Source: Rubrivivax gelatinosus (lineage in GTDB: Bacteria; Pseudomonadota; Gammaproteobacteria; Burkholderiales; Burkholderiaceae_C). From it: a stretch of 64,000 bases of DNA. The stretch is from positions 1-64,000 of the forward strand of contig NZ_NRRU01000010.1 in the NCBI RefSeq assembly GCF_016583785.1, read 5' to 3'. The translations under genes were made by a program, and so were the position numbers. How positions within the stretch are numbered: the first letter of the stretch is position 1; each line of letters opens with the position of its first letter. The notes beneath the pieces were generated by a model, which had not been told where the DNA came from, ran no database searches, and saw only the letters and a list, made by a program, of their open reading frames with translations. Positions 53,862 to 62,666 of the stretch are shown here, one piece after another.

Positions 53862-53886
53862 CGCCAGCATTTCCCGGGAAAACGGC

Positions 53887-53915
53887 ATTATAGCCACGGG
53901 CCAAACCCTGAGCAA
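53887..53915 (-). promoter_or_regulatory. Sigma70 promoter of the rimP-nusA-infB operon
   Basis: Minus strand TTGCTC (53915-53910), 17-base spacer, TATAAT (53892-53887). A perfect -10 in a GC-rich gap is good evidence. It would start transcription near 53880. Confidence 0.7.
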
Positions 53916-53977
53916 GGGCAGAACACCGACGGCGCAAGGATGCCAAAATCCACGACATCGCTAAGAACGGAGTCACC

Positions 53978-54757
53978 ATGGGTTTTCTTGCCGGCAAGCG
54001 CCTGCTCATCACCGGCCTGCTGTCCAACCGCTCGATCGCCTACGGCGTTGCCCGCGCCTGCCGCGCGCAGGGCGCCGAGCTGGCTTTCAGCTATGTCGGG
54101 GAACGCTTTCGCGACCGGATCACCGAGTTCGCACACGAATTCGACTCGAAGCTCGTCTTCGAATGCGACGTCGGCGACGACGCCCAGATCGAGTCGACCT
54201 TCAAGCAGCTCGCCGAGCACTGGCCCGAGTTCGACGGCTTCGTGCACTCGATCGGCTACGCGCCGCGTGAAGCGATCGGCGGCGATTTCCTCGAAGGTCT
54301 GTCGCGCGACGCCTTCCGCATCGCCCACGACATCTCGGCCTACAGCTTCCCGGCGCTGGCCAAGGCGGCGCTGCCGATGCTCAGGCCCAACGCCGCGCTG
54401 CTGACGATGAGCTACCTGGGCGCGGTGCGCGCGGTGCCGAACTACAACACGATGGGGCTGGCCAAGGCTTCGCTCGAAGCCAGCGTGCGCTACCTGGCGG
54501 CGAGCCTGGGCCCGCGCGGCATCCGCGTCAACGGCATCTCGGCCGGCCCGATCAAGACGCTGGCGGCCAGCGGCGTGAAGGACTTCGGCAAGCTGCTCGG
54601 CCTCGTCGCCGGCAGCGCACCGCTGGGGCGCAACATCACGATCGAAGAAGTCGGCAACGTCGCTGCCTTCCTGCTGTCGGATCTGGCCTCGGGCGTCACC
54701 GCCGAGATCACCTACGTCGACGGCGGCTTCAGCCACGCGATGGTCCGCGACGACTGA
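53978..54757 (+). CDS. fabI: Enoyl-ACP reductase (NADH), FabI type
   Basis: 259 residues. SDR fold with the FabI cofactor motif ITGLLSNRSIAYG and HSIGYAPREAIGG. Catalytic residues Tyr146 (MSYLG), Tyr156 and Lys163 (YNTMGLAK) have the same numbering and spacing as E. coli FabI. It carries out the last reduction of each fatty-acid elongation cycle. GGAG ribosome site 5 bases before the ATG. Divergent from the rimP operon; no clear -35/-10 pair was found for it. Confidence 0.96.
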   Translation: MGFLAGKRLLITGLLSNRSIAYGVARACRAQGAELAFSYVGERFRDRITEFAHEFDSKLVFECDVGDDAQIESTFKQLAEHWPEFDGFVHSIGYAPREAIGGDFLEGLSRDAFRIAHDISAYSFPALAKAALPMLRPNAALLTMSYLGAVRAVPNYNTMGLAKASLEASVRYLAASLGPRGIRVNGISAGPIKTLAASGVKDFGKLLGLVAGSAPLGRNITIEEVGNVAAFLLSDLASGVTAEITYVDGGFSHAMVRDD

Positions 54758-54765
54758 GGCGGGAC

Positions 54766-54789
54766 GGGCAAGGCTGGAAGGCCTTGCCC
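54766..54789 (+). terminator. Hairpin after fabI
   Basis: GGGCAAGGC / GCCTTGCCC with a 6-base loop, beginning 9 bases after the fabI stop. No T-run follows, so it is only a terminator candidate. Confidence 0.4.
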
Positions 54790-54866
54790 GCCAGCCGAAG
54801 GCCAGCGCGCGATTTCACGCGGGCTGGCTGAGTTCAGCGCCACCCCGGCGGCAAGCAGCCGCCGCA

Positions 54867-54905
54867 GAAGACGGCCGGACGGTGTGCAACCGCCCGGCCG
54901 TCTTC
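54867..54905. terminator. Long hairpin between converging fabI and the decarboxylase gene
   Basis: Perfect 12-base arms GAAGACGGCCGG / CCGGCCGTCTTC with a 15-base loop, three bases from the decarboxylase stop. GTTTC follows on the plus strand. Probably a shared terminator. Confidence 0.5.
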
Positions 54906-54908
54906 GTT

Positions 54909-57173
54909 TCAGCCTTCGCGCACGCAGTCGACGTAATAGGTGCGCCGGCCCTCGACGTCGACGTCCTCGACGAGGCCGTGCACGTCGGTCGCGAACCCGG
55001 GGAACGCGGCGTTGAACTCGCGCGTGAAGCGCAGGTAGTCGACGATGCGCTTGTTGAAGCGCTCGCCCGGGATCAGCAGCGGGATGCCCGGCGGGTACGG
55101 CGTCAGCAGCGAGGTCGCGATGCGGCCTTCGAGCGCGTCGATCGCGACGCGTTCGGTGCTGCGCAGCGCGATGTGGGCGAAGGCCTCGGTGGGCTTCATC
55201 GCCGGCACGATCTCCGAGACGTACATCTCGGTCGTCAGGCGCGCGATGTCGCCCTTGGCGTACTGCTCGTGGATCGCCTGGCACAGGTCGCGCAGGCCCA
55301 TGCGCTCGTAGCGCGGGTGCGCGGCGCAGAACTCGGGCAGCACGCGCCACATCGGCGCGTTCTTGTCGTAGTCGTCCTTGAACTGCTGCAGCGCCGTCAG
55401 CAGCGTGTTCCAGCGGCCCTTGGTGATGCCGATCGTGAACATGATGAAGAACGAGTAGAGCCCGGTCTTCTCGACGACGACGCCGTGTTCGGCGAGGAAC
55501 TTGGTGACGATGGACGCCGGGATGCCGGTCTTGGCAAAACGCCCCTGCAGGTTCAGCCCCGGCGTGATCAGGGTGCACTTGATCGGGTCCAGCATGTTGA
55601 ACCCGTCGGCGAGCGCGCCGAAGCCGTGCCACTTGTCGTCGGCCTTGAGCACCCATTCGGCGCTCTTGCCGATGCCGTCGGACGCAAGCTTGTCCGGGCC
55701 CCAGACCTTGAACCACCAGTCGCCGCGGCCGAACTCCTTCTCGACCTTGCGCATCGCGCGGCGGAAGTCCAGCGACTCGACGATGCTCTCCTCGACCAGC
55801 GCCGGGCCGCCGGGCGCTTCCATCATCGCCGCGGCGACGTCGCAGCTGGCGATGATCGCGTACTGCGGCGAGGTGCTGGTGTGCATCAGGTAGGCCTCGT
55901 TGAAGAGGTGGCGGTCGAGCTTGCGCTCGGTCGCGTCCTGCACCAGCACCTGGCTGGCCTGGCTGATGCCGGCCAGCAACTTGTGCGTCGACTGGGTCGC
56001 GAAGACCAGCTGGTCCTTCGGCCGTGCGCGCTTCTTGCCCATCGAGTGGTAGGGCCCGTAGAAGCGGTGGAAGGCGGCGTGCGGCAGCCAGGCTTCGTCG
56101 AAGTGCAGCGCGTCGACATAACCGTCGAGCGCGTGCTTGATGGTCTCGGTGTTGTAGAGCACGCCGTCATAGGTGCTCTGGGTCAGCGTCAGGATGCGCG
56201 GCTTGACCGTCTTCGGGTCGACGCCGGCGAGCAGCGGGTTGGCGGCGATCTTGCGTTCGATCGCCTCGCGCGAGAACTCGCTCTCGGGGATCGGGCCGAT
56301 GATGCCGTAGTGGTTGCGCGTCGGCGTCAGGAACACCGGCACCGCGCCCGTCATGATGATCGAGTGCAGGATCGACTTGTGGCAGTTGCGGTCGACCACG
56401 ACCACGTCGCCCGGCGCCACCATGTGGTGCCAGACCATCTTGTTGCTGGTGCTGGTGCCGTTGGTGACGAAGAAGCAGTGGTCGGCGTTGAAGATGCGCG
56501 CCGCGTTGCGCTCCGAGGCCGCCACCGGGCCGGTGTGGTCGAGCAGCTGGCCCAGTTCCTCGACCGCGTTGCAGACGTCGGCGCGCAGCATGTTCTCGCC
56601 GAAGAACTGGTGGAACATCTGGCCCACCGGGCTCTTCAGGAAGGCGACGCCGCCCGAGTGCCCCGGGCAGTGCCAGGAGTAGGAGCCGTCCTGGGCGTAG
56701 TCCATCAGCGCCTTGAAGAACGGCGGCGCCAGGCCGTCGAGGTAGCTGCGGGCCTCGCGGATGATGTGCCGGGCGACGAACTCCGGCGTGTCCTCGAACA
56801 TGTGGATGAAACCGTGCAGCTCGCGCAGCACGTCGTTCGGGATGTGCTGGCTGGTGCGCGTCTCGCCGTACAGGTAGATCGGGATGTCCGCGTTCTTGAA
56901 GCGGATCTCCTCGATGAACTTGCGCAGGTTCAGCACCGCCGGGTCGAGCTCGGGGCCGGGCGTGAACTCGTTGTCGTCGATCGACAGGATGAAGGCGCTG
57001 GCGCGGCTTTGCTGCTGGGCGAACTGCGACAGGTCGCCGTAGCTCGTGGCGCCGACGACTTCGAAGCCCTCCTTCTCGATGGCCCCGGCGAGCGCACGGA
57101 TGCCGAAACCCGAGGTGTTCTCGGAACGGAAGTCCTCGTCGATGATGACGATGGGGAATCGAAAGCGCAGCAT
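54909..57173 (-). CDS. Orn/Lys/Arg decarboxylase, class III PLP fold (AdiA/LdcC-like)
   Basis: 754 residues from MLRFRFPIVIIDEDF; an upstream in-frame start adds an implausible leader. It has an N-terminal response-regulator-like wing domain, then the PLP domain with TNGTSTSNKMVW, HKSILHSIIMTGA, LHFDEAWLPHAAFH and the Schiff-base lysine in ATQSTHKLLAGISQ, and a C-terminal domain (VWGPDKLASDG, TPYPPGIPLLIPGE). Decarboxylates a basic amino acid to a polyamine or for acid resistance. Which amino acid is used cannot be settled from sequence alone. Confidence 0.93.
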   Translation of the reverse strand: MLRFRFPIVIIDEDFRSENTSGFGIRALAGAIEKEGFEVVGATSYGDLSQFAQQQSRASAFILSIDDNEFTPGPELDPAVLNLRKFIEEIRFKNADIPIYLYGETRTSQHIPNDVLRELHGFIHMFEDTPEFVARHIIREARSYLDGLAPPFFKALMDYAQDGSYSWHCPGHSGGVAFLKSPVGQMFHQFFGENMLRADVCNAVEELGQLLDHTGPVAASERNAARIFNADHCFFVTNGTSTSNKMVWHHMVAPGDVVVVDRNCHKSILHSIIMTGAVPVFLTPTRNHYGIIGPIPESEFSREAIERKIAANPLLAGVDPKTVKPRILTLTQSTYDGVLYNTETIKHALDGYVDALHFDEAWLPHAAFHRFYGPYHSMGKKRARPKDQLVFATQSTHKLLAGISQASQVLVQDATERKLDRHLFNEAYLMHTSTSPQYAIIASCDVAAAMMEAPGGPALVEESIVESLDFRRAMRKVEKEFGRGDWWFKVWGPDKLASDGIGKSAEWVLKADDKWHGFGALADGFNMLDPIKCTLITPGLNLQGRFAKTGIPASIVTKFLAEHGVVVEKTGLYSFFIMFTIGITKGRWNTLLTALQQFKDDYDKNAPMWRVLPEFCAAHPRYERMGLRDLCQAIHEQYAKGDIARLTTEMYVSEIVPAMKPTEAFAHIALRSTERVAIDALEGRIATSLLTPYPPGIPLLIPGERFNKRIVDYLRFTREFNAAFPGFATDVHGLVEDVDVEGRRTYYVDCVREG

Positions 57174-57282
57174 GGGCCGGGGCCTCGTCGAAACGACTGG
57201 GTGAAAAGAGGCGCGAAGTGTAGAGGCCGACGGGGGCGAGCGTCGTGACGAACAATGGCCCGATCGCCAACCGCAAATCGCC

Positions 57283-57657
57283 ATGACCATCGAACTGAAC
57301 GTGCTCGGCACCGAACTCGTGCCCTGCTCCTACGACCCGCTGACCGGCTGGCGCCGCGACGGCTGCTGCCACGGCGACGACGGCGACCCGGGGCGGCACC
57401 TCGTCTGCGCGCGCATGACGGTCGGTTTCCTCAACTTCCAGATGGAGCGCGGCAACGACCTGATCACGCCGCGCCCCGAGATGCGCTTCCGCGGCCTGGC
57501 CCCGGGCGACCGCTGGTGCGTCTGCGTGCTGCGCTGGCGCGAGGCCTACGAAGCCGGCTGCGCGCCCCCTGCCGTGCTCGAGAGCACACACGCCGCGGCA
57601 CTCGATTACGTGCTGATCGACTGGCTGCGGCGCAGCAACACGCCCGAGCTGAGGTAG
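57283..57657 (+). CDS. DUF2237 family protein
   Basis: 124 residues, soluble. Family blocks NVLGTELVPCSYDPLTGWRRDGCC and MTVGFLNFQMERGNDLITPRPEMRF are clear, along with GDRWCVCVLRWREAYEAGCAPP. Six or more cysteines, several in conserved positions (PCSYDP, GCC, WCVC), suggest metal binding or redox chemistry. The function is unknown. It diverges from the decarboxylase gene and is followed by tRNA-Ser 15 bases downstream. Confidence 0.88.
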   Translation: MTIELNVLGTELVPCSYDPLTGWRRDGCCHGDDGDPGRHLVCARMTVGFLNFQMERGNDLITPRPEMRFRGLAPGDRWCVCVLRWREAYEAGCAPPAVLESTHAAALDYVLIDWLRRSNTPELR

Positions 57658-57672
57658 ACTCCCGGGTTTTCC

Positions 57673-57763
57673 GGAAGGGTGGATGAGCGGTTTAAGTCGC
57701 ACGCCTGGAAAGCGTGTGTGGGTTAACAGCCCACCGCGGGTTCGAATCCCGCCCCTTCCGCCA
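57673..57763 (+). tRNA. tRNA-Ser(GGA)
   Basis: 91 bases with encoded CCA. Acceptor GGAAGGG/CCCTTCC, discriminator G, anticodon loop CTGGAAA gives GGA, and a long variable arm (GTGTGGGTTAACAGCCCACC region). Confidence 0.95.
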
Positions 57764-57771
57764 GACACCTG

Positions 57772-57807
57772 AACGCCTGCCGCGCCCGTCGCCCGGCAGG
57801 CGTTTTT
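57772..57807 (+). terminator. Intrinsic terminator of tRNA-Ser
   Basis: Arms AACGCCTGCCG (57772-57782) and CGGCAGGCGTT (57794-57804), continuing into TTTTTG. Starts 9 bases after the tRNA. Confidence 0.85.
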
Positions 57808-57927
57808 GTTTGCGGCAGCCGCGCGCCCATCCTCGGCGCCGCTGGATCGATATCCGGTTTCCGCGCTTCATGCTGGCGATGGGCGCTTGCAAAGTCGTCT
57901 TTCCGTTCCCGCCACAACGAGAAGACG

Positions 57928-58413
57928 ATGCCCACGATCACCACCGCGCCGCCCGGGCGCGACCCGCTGTCGCTGCTGCTGGCCGCACGCGGTTTTGCCG
58001 ACCCCGCGATCCAGTCCGCCATCCGCGCCGGCTACGAGCTGCTGCAGGAGTTCATGGCCGCGTTCAACGCCCGCGACGCCCGGCGCTGGGCGCGCGTGAT
58101 GCACTACCCGCACGTGCGCTTGGCCGCCGGCACGGTTCAGATCTGGCAGGACGAAGCCGCCTACGCCGCCAGCAACGATCTCGACGCCTTCGCCGCCGGC
58201 GGCTGGGCCTACTCGGCCTGGGACCGCATCGAGCCGGTGCAGGCCGCCGCCGACAAGCTGCACTTCGCGCTGCGCTTCACACGCTACGACAGCGCCCATG
58301 CCGCCATCTCCAGCCACGAGGCGCTGTACGTGCTGACATTCGAGAACGGCCGCTGGGGCGTGCAGTCGCGCTCCAGCTACGCCGGCATTGCGATCGCCGG
58401 CGCGGCCTTCTGA
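57928..58413 (+). CDS. SnoaL/NTF2-like fold protein
   Basis: 161 residues, no signal peptide. NTF2-like pattern: FMAAFNARDARRWARVMHYPHVRLAAGTVQIWQDEA forms the first helices and strand, with LHFALRFTRYDSAH and ALYVLTFENGRWGVQSRSSY as later strands. Members bind or isomerise small ligands; the active residue set cannot be assigned. The stop lies 11 bases before the next gene, so the pair is probably co-transcribed with the Bug-type binding protein. Confidence 0.75.
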   Translation: MPTITTAPPGRDPLSLLLAARGFADPAIQSAIRAGYELLQEFMAAFNARDARRWARVMHYPHVRLAAGTVQIWQDEAAYAASNDLDAFAAGGWAYSAWDRIEPVQAAADKLHFALRFTRYDSAHAAISSHEALYVLTFENGRWGVQSRSSYAGIAIAGAAF

Positions 58414-58424
58414 AGGAGGCGGCG

Positions 58425-59390
58425 ATGCAACACCCGTCCCGCCGCGGCTTCCTGGCCGTTGCCGCGCTCGCCGCCGCCAGCCCTCTGGCCCGTGCCGCCA
58501 CCGGCAAGCCGGTGCGGCTGGTCGTGCCCTACCCCGCCGGCGGCGTCGTCGACGTCGCCGCGCGCATCGTCGCCGACGACATCGGCACGCGCACCGGGCA
58601 GGCCTTCGTCGTCGAAAACAAGGCCGGCGCCAACGGCAACCTCGGCGCCCAGGCCGTCAAGGCCGCCGCCGCCGACGGCCAGACGGTGCTCGTCGGCTCG
58701 CTCTTCGTCGTGCTCAACCCGCTGATCGACCGCCACGCCAGCTTCGCCACCCGCGACTTCGAGCCGCTGGCCGAGATCGGCGCGCCACCCAACCTGATCG
58801 TCGTGCCGGCCTCGTCGCCGCTGCGCACGCTGGCCGAGCTGATCGCGCTCGCCCGACGCCAGCCGGGCCGGCTGAACACGCCCAACCCGGGCACCGGCAG
58901 CTCCAACCACCTGGGGCTGGAGCTGCTGATCCAGGCCAGCGGCATCGAGGTCGCGCAAGTGCCCTACAAGGGCCAGCCACCCTTCGTCGTCGACCTCGTC
59001 AACGGCGAGCTGCACTTCGCCTTCATGACCGCGGCGCTGGCGCTGCCGCAGATCCGCAGCGGCGCGCTGCGGCCGCTGGCGGTGGCTTCGCATCACCGCC
59101 TGGATGCACTGCCCGAACTGCCGACACTGGCCGAAGCGGGCTACGCTGACGCCGTCGTGTTGCCCTGGAACGGCTGGTTCGTGCCCGCGGGCACGCCGCG
59201 CGCCGCAGGCGAGCACCTGGCCGCCGAGGTCGAGACCGCGCTGCGCAGCGCCGAGGTGCAGCGCCGCTTCAGCGTCATCGGCGCCGAACTGCCGAAAGCA
59301 CCGCGGCGCTTCCCGGCCTTCGTCGCCGCCGAGGCCGAACGCTGGAAGCGCCTCGTCGCCGAGCGGCGCATCAAGCTCGACGAAGGCTGA
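58425..59390 (+). CDS. Tripartite tricarboxylate transporter receptor (Bug/TctC) protein
   Basis: 321 residues from ATG with an AAGGAGG ribosome site. Signal peptide starts SRRGFLAVAALAAASPLARA (Tat-like twin Arg). The Bug fold begins VRLVVPYPAGGVVDVAARIVA, followed by ENKAGANGNLGAQAV, STPNPGTG-type block GRLNTPNPGTGSSNHLG and VPYKGQPPFVVDLVNGEL. Binds a carboxylic acid in the periplasm. No TctA/TctB partners in the window, as is common for the many orphan Bug proteins in Burkholderiales. Confidence 0.92.
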   Translation: MQHPSRRGFLAVAALAAASPLARAATGKPVRLVVPYPAGGVVDVAARIVADDIGTRTGQAFVVENKAGANGNLGAQAVKAAAADGQTVLVGSLFVVLNPLIDRHASFATRDFEPLAEIGAPPNLIVVPASSPLRTLAELIALARRQPGRLNTPNPGTGSSNHLGLELLIQASGIEVAQVPYKGQPPFVVDLVNGELHFAFMTAALALPQIRSGALRPLAVASHHRLDALPELPTLAEAGYADAVVLPWNGWFVPAGTPRAAGEHLAAEVETALRSAEVQRRFSVIGAELPKAPRRFPAFVAAEAERWKRLVAERRIKLDEG

Positions 59391-60332
59391 TCAGAGGCGC
59401 GGCGCCGTGCTCGGGTGCGGGCGGCGCCGCAGCAGGGCTTCCAGCCAGCCGTGAGCGCTGACGACGAAGACACCCGCCAGCACCAGCAGCCCGCCGGCGA
59501 CGAAGGCCGAATCCAGCCGCTCGCCCAGCAACCAGGCGCCGAAGATCACGCCCAGGACAGGCGTCAGGAACGCGAGCACGCCCAGGCGCGACGCCAGGTA
59601 GTGGCGCAGCAGCCAGAACCAGACCAGGAAGCTGGCGAACGAGACGATCAGCGCCTGGAACGCGAGGTGGCCCCAGAAAGCCGGCGTCGCATGCAGCGTG
59701 GTCTGCCCGCTGGCGAAGGTGGCGACACCCAGCAGCACGCAGGCACCGAGCAGCTGGTAGAGCAGCGTCTCGCTGGCCGGCGCCTGGCTCAGGCGCGAGC
59801 AGCGGATCACGACCGTCGTCGCGCCCCAGGACGCGCCGGCGGCCAGCGCCAGAGCGTCGCCCCACAGCATCGCCGCCGCCGGGCCGCTGCCACCGCGGCC
59901 GAGGAACGCGAGCGCGATGCCGCCGAAGGCGATGCCGATGCCGGCCCATTGCAGCGGCCGCAGCCGCTCGGCCGGCAGCCGCGCATGCAAGCCGAAGGCG
60001 GCGAAGATCGGCGAGGTGTAGAGAAAGACGACGACGTGCGCGGCATGCGTGTGGCGCAGCGCCTCGGCGACGAACAGGTATTCCAGCGCGAACAGCAGCC
60101 CGACCAGCAGCCCCGGCCGCCAGCGCCCGCTGGCCGGCTGCACGCGTTCGCCGCGCCACAGCATCACGCCGGCCACCAGCAGCGCCGCGACGCCCGAGCG
60201 CAGCGCCACCATCAGCATCGGCGCGATGTCGCCGGCCGCCGCCTTCAGCGAGATCTGCTGCAGGCTCCACAGCACGCACAGCAACAGCATCACGCCGACG
60301 GCCAGGCCGTCGAGGTTCTTGCGGGAATCCAT
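59391..60332 (-). CDS. EamA-family (DMT superfamily) transporter
   Basis: 313 residues from MDSRKNLDGLAVGVM. Ten helices in two EamA repeats: LLLCVLWSLQQISLKAA at the start; VFLYTSPIFAAFGLHARL marks the end of the first repeat and FLTPVLGVIFGAWLLGERL the second. Likely exports an amino acid or metabolite. Ends back to back with the Bug gene (stop codons adjacent) and is divergent from an AraC regulator, which may control it. Confidence 0.9.
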   Translation of the reverse strand: MDSRKNLDGLAVGVMLLLCVLWSLQQISLKAAAGDIAPMLMVALRSGVAALLVAGVMLWRGERVQPASGRWRPGLLVGLLFALEYLFVAEALRHTHAAHVVVFLYTSPIFAAFGLHARLPAERLRPLQWAGIGIAFGGIALAFLGRGGSGPAAAMLWGDALALAAGASWGATTVVIRCSRLSQAPASETLLYQLLGACVLLGVATFASGQTTLHATPAFWGHLAFQALIVSFASFLVWFWLLRHYLASRLGVLAFLTPVLGVIFGAWLLGERLDSAFVAGGLLVLAGVFVVSAHGWLEALLRRRPHPSTAPRL

Positions 60333-60480
60333 GGGGAGAAAAGGCGCGGCGCGCGGCCGCTCGTGAACAGGGCCACGCAGTGTCACGCTGTCGGATCTGC
60401 AACGCATAACGAATATCGGACAATGTGCAGCGCGCGCCGGTCATCGTCCCCCCGATGGCCGGCCCTTATCCGATCCCTGC

Positions 60481-61293
60481 ATGCCTGCTGCCGACACCAC
60501 CCCCCGCCACCTGCTCGAACCCTATGCCGGCACGATCGACACCCCGATCTGGTTCCGTGCCGCCCGCATTCCCGCCGACGGCGGCTACCCGGTGCACCGC
60601 CATGACGGCGGTGAACTGGTCTACGCCTTCAGCGGCGTCATCGAAGTCGAGATCGACAGCGCCCACTACCTGGCGCCGCCCCAGTACGCGCTGTGGCTGC
60701 CGCCGCGCATCGAGCACCGCGCGCTGAACCGGCGCGAAGCGCACCACGCCTCGGTCTACGTCGCCGAGCCGATGTGCCGCACGATGCCGGGCGAGGCCGC
60801 GGCGATCACCGTCGACGCGCTGCTGCGCGCGCTGCTCGCCCACCTCGACGCGCATCCGCCGGCGGTGCCGCCGAGCGAAGCCGAGGCGCGGCTGCTGCAG
60901 GTCGTCGTCGACCGCATCGTCGCCGCGCCGCGTTCGGGCAGCTACCTGCCGGGCTCGCGCGATGCGCTGCTCGGCCCGGTGCTGCAGGCGCTGCAGTCCG
61001 ACCCGGCCGACACGCGCAGCGTCGCCGAACTGGCCGCCGCCGTCGGCACCACCGAACGCACGCTGGCGCGGCGCTGCCAGCGTGACCTGGGCATGCCGCT
61101 GGCCGCCTGGCGCCAGCGCCTGCGTGTGCTGCGTGCGCTGCCGATGCTCGACGAAGGCCGCAAGGTCGAGGCGATCGCGCTCGACCTCGGCTACGCCAGC
61201 GCGTCGGCCTTCATCGCGATGTTCCGCCGCCTGATGCGCACCACACCCGACGACTACCGCGGCCGCCGCGCCGACGCCGGAGGCACACGATGA
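60481..61293 (+). CDS. AraC-family transcriptional regulator
   Basis: 270 residues. N-terminal cupin-like sensor (PVHRHDGGELVYAFSGVIEVEI, QYALWLPPRIEHRA) and C-terminal double HTH: SVAELAAAVGTTERTLARRCQ, and KVEAIALDLGYASASAFIAMFRRLMRTTPDDYR, the classical AraC signature. It overlaps the FUSC-like gene by 4 bases, and is divergent from the EamA transporter by 148 bases; both are candidate targets. Confidence 0.92.
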   Translation: MPAADTTPRHLLEPYAGTIDTPIWFRAARIPADGGYPVHRHDGGELVYAFSGVIEVEIDSAHYLAPPQYALWLPPRIEHRALNRREAHHASVYVAEPMCRTMPGEAAAITVDALLRALLAHLDAHPPAVPPSEAEARLLQVVVDRIVAAPRSGSYLPGSRDALLGPVLQALQSDPADTRSVAELAAAVGTTERTLARRCQRDLGMPLAAWRQRLRVLRALPMLDEGRKVEAIALDLGYASASAFIAMFRRLMRTTPDDYRGRRADAGGTR

Positions 61294-62378
61294 GCGGCTG
61301 GAGCCAACGCCTGGCCGCGCTCGCGCGGGCCGAATGGCAGCACCTGATCCAGATACAGCGCAGCGACCGCATCTGGCAGATGCCGGTGGCCGCAGCGCTG
61401 GCCACCGGGCTGCCGCTGCTGGTGGGCGCCTGGTTCGGGCACATCGAGTACGGCCTGGTGTCCTCGCTCGGCGGCCTGGTCTTCGTGCACATGCCGGCCA
61501 CGGCGATGCAGCACCGCATGGTCACGCTGATGGCCTGCGCCTTCGCGATGACGGCCTGCTACGCCACCGGCGTGCTCTGCCACTTCGCGCCGGGCTGGGC
61601 GATCCCGGCGCTGGCCTTCCTCGCCGCGGTCGTGACGATGCTGGTGCGGCTGTACGCGATGGGGCCGCCGGGCAGCCTGTTCTTCGTGATGGCGGCGGCC
61701 ATCGGCGCCTATTCGCCGGTCGAGGTGCTGCAGCTGCCGCACGCCGTCGGGTTGCTGTTCCTGGGCGCCTTCCTGGCGGTGCTGATCGGCTTCGCCTACA
61801 GCCTGTACGCGCTGCGGCTGCAGGCGCCGCAGCCGGTGGCCGAGCTGCCGCCGCCGAGCTTCGACTTCGTCATCTTCGACTCGGTCGTCATCGGCGCCTT
61901 CGTCGGTCTGTCGCTGGCGCTGGCCCAGGTGCTGGGGCTGTCGCGGCCGTACTGGGTGCCGGTGACCTGCCTGGCGGTGATCCAGGGCGTGTCGCTGCGC
62001 GCCGTGTGGGTGCGCCAGCTGCACCGGGTACTGGGCACCGCCGCCGGGCTGCTGCTGTCCTGGGCGGTGCTGTCGATGCCGCTGGGGCCCTGGAGCGTGG
62101 CGCTGGTGCTGATGCTGCTCAGCTTCGTCGTCGAGATCAGCGTCGTGCGCCACTACGGCTTCGCGGTCATGTTCATCACGCCGATGACCATCCTGCTGGC
62201 CGACGCCGCGCACCTGGGCGAGATCGCGCCCGGGCCGCTGGTGCAGGCGCGTTTTGCCGACACCGCGCTCGGCTGCGGCGTCGCGCTGCTGGGCGCGATC
62301 TGCCTGCACAACCGGCGCTTCCGCGCCGTCGTCGGCCGGCCGATGCGGCGGCTGATCCCGCCGCGGCTGCTGCGCTGA
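61290..62378 (+). CDS. FUSC-like aromatic-acid-exporter-type membrane protein
   Basis: 362 residues with about ten membrane helices in two groups. The start ARAEWQHLIQIQRSDRIWQMPVA is cytoplasmic, and the helices show the FUSC pattern (LATGLPLLVGAWFGHIEYGLVSSLGG, and after a short linker IGAFVGLSLALAQVLGLSRPYWVPVTC). The length is half that of AaeB-type pumps and it lacks their big cytoplasmic domain. It is translationally coupled to the AraC gene; efflux of a small aromatic or acidic compound is possible. Confidence 0.8.
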   Translation: MSGWSQRLAALARAEWQHLIQIQRSDRIWQMPVAAALATGLPLLVGAWFGHIEYGLVSSLGGLVFVHMPATAMQHRMVTLMACAFAMTACYATGVLCHFAPGWAIPALAFLAAVVTMLVRLYAMGPPGSLFFVMAAAIGAYSPVEVLQLPHAVGLLFLGAFLAVLIGFAYSLYALRLQAPQPVAELPPPSFDFVIFDSVVIGAFVGLSLALAQVLGLSRPYWVPVTCLAVIQGVSLRAVWVRQLHRVLGTAAGLLLSWAVLSMPLGPWSVALVLMLLSFVVEISVVRHYGFAVMFITPMTILLADAAHLGEIAPGPLVQARFADTALGCGVALLGAICLHNRRFRAVVGRPMRRLIPPRLLR

Positions 62379-62384
62379 ACGGCT

Positions 62385-62597
62385 TCAGCCGCCGCCGATC
62401 CCCACCGTCAGCTTGCCGCTGCCGTCGCAGACCGGGCAGCAGCTGCCTTCGCTGATGCGGCCGCTGCCGCCGCATTCGGGGCAGACGGTCTCGCCGCTGC
62501 CCGGGGTTCCGGGCGGCGCCTGGTCGCCAGGTGCCATCGGCGCAGGCGCCGGCGGGCGCGCTTCGGGCAGGTCGGAGAAGCTGGCTTCGGAACTCAT
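62385..62597 (-). CDS. Small protein with two CxxCxGxG zinc-ribbon motifs
   Basis: 70 residues from MSSEASFSDLPEA. Pro/Ala-rich N-terminus, then CPECGGSG and CPVCDGSG, half of the DnaJ-type zinc-finger set of four. One zinc ribbon can be formed. Too short to be a DnaJ; no J domain. Lies between the FUSC gene and the radical SAM gene on the minus strand, and may be co-transcribed with the latter. Function unknown. Confidence 0.7.
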   Translation of the reverse strand: MSSEASFSDLPEARPPAPAPMAPGDQAPPGTPGSGETVCPECGGSGRISEGSCCPVCDGSGKLTVGIGGG

Positions 62598-62666
62598 GGC
62601 TGTCTCCCGCGGCACCGTGACGGCGCCGGCGCGGGAGGCGGGCAATCGCGGCGCCCGTTCCCGCCG

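Noticed and set aside
54909-57173. Specific naming as arginine (adiA) or lysine (ldcC/cadA) decarboxylase
   Set aside because: The class is clear but residues deciding the substrate could not be judged without an alignment, so no symbol was given.
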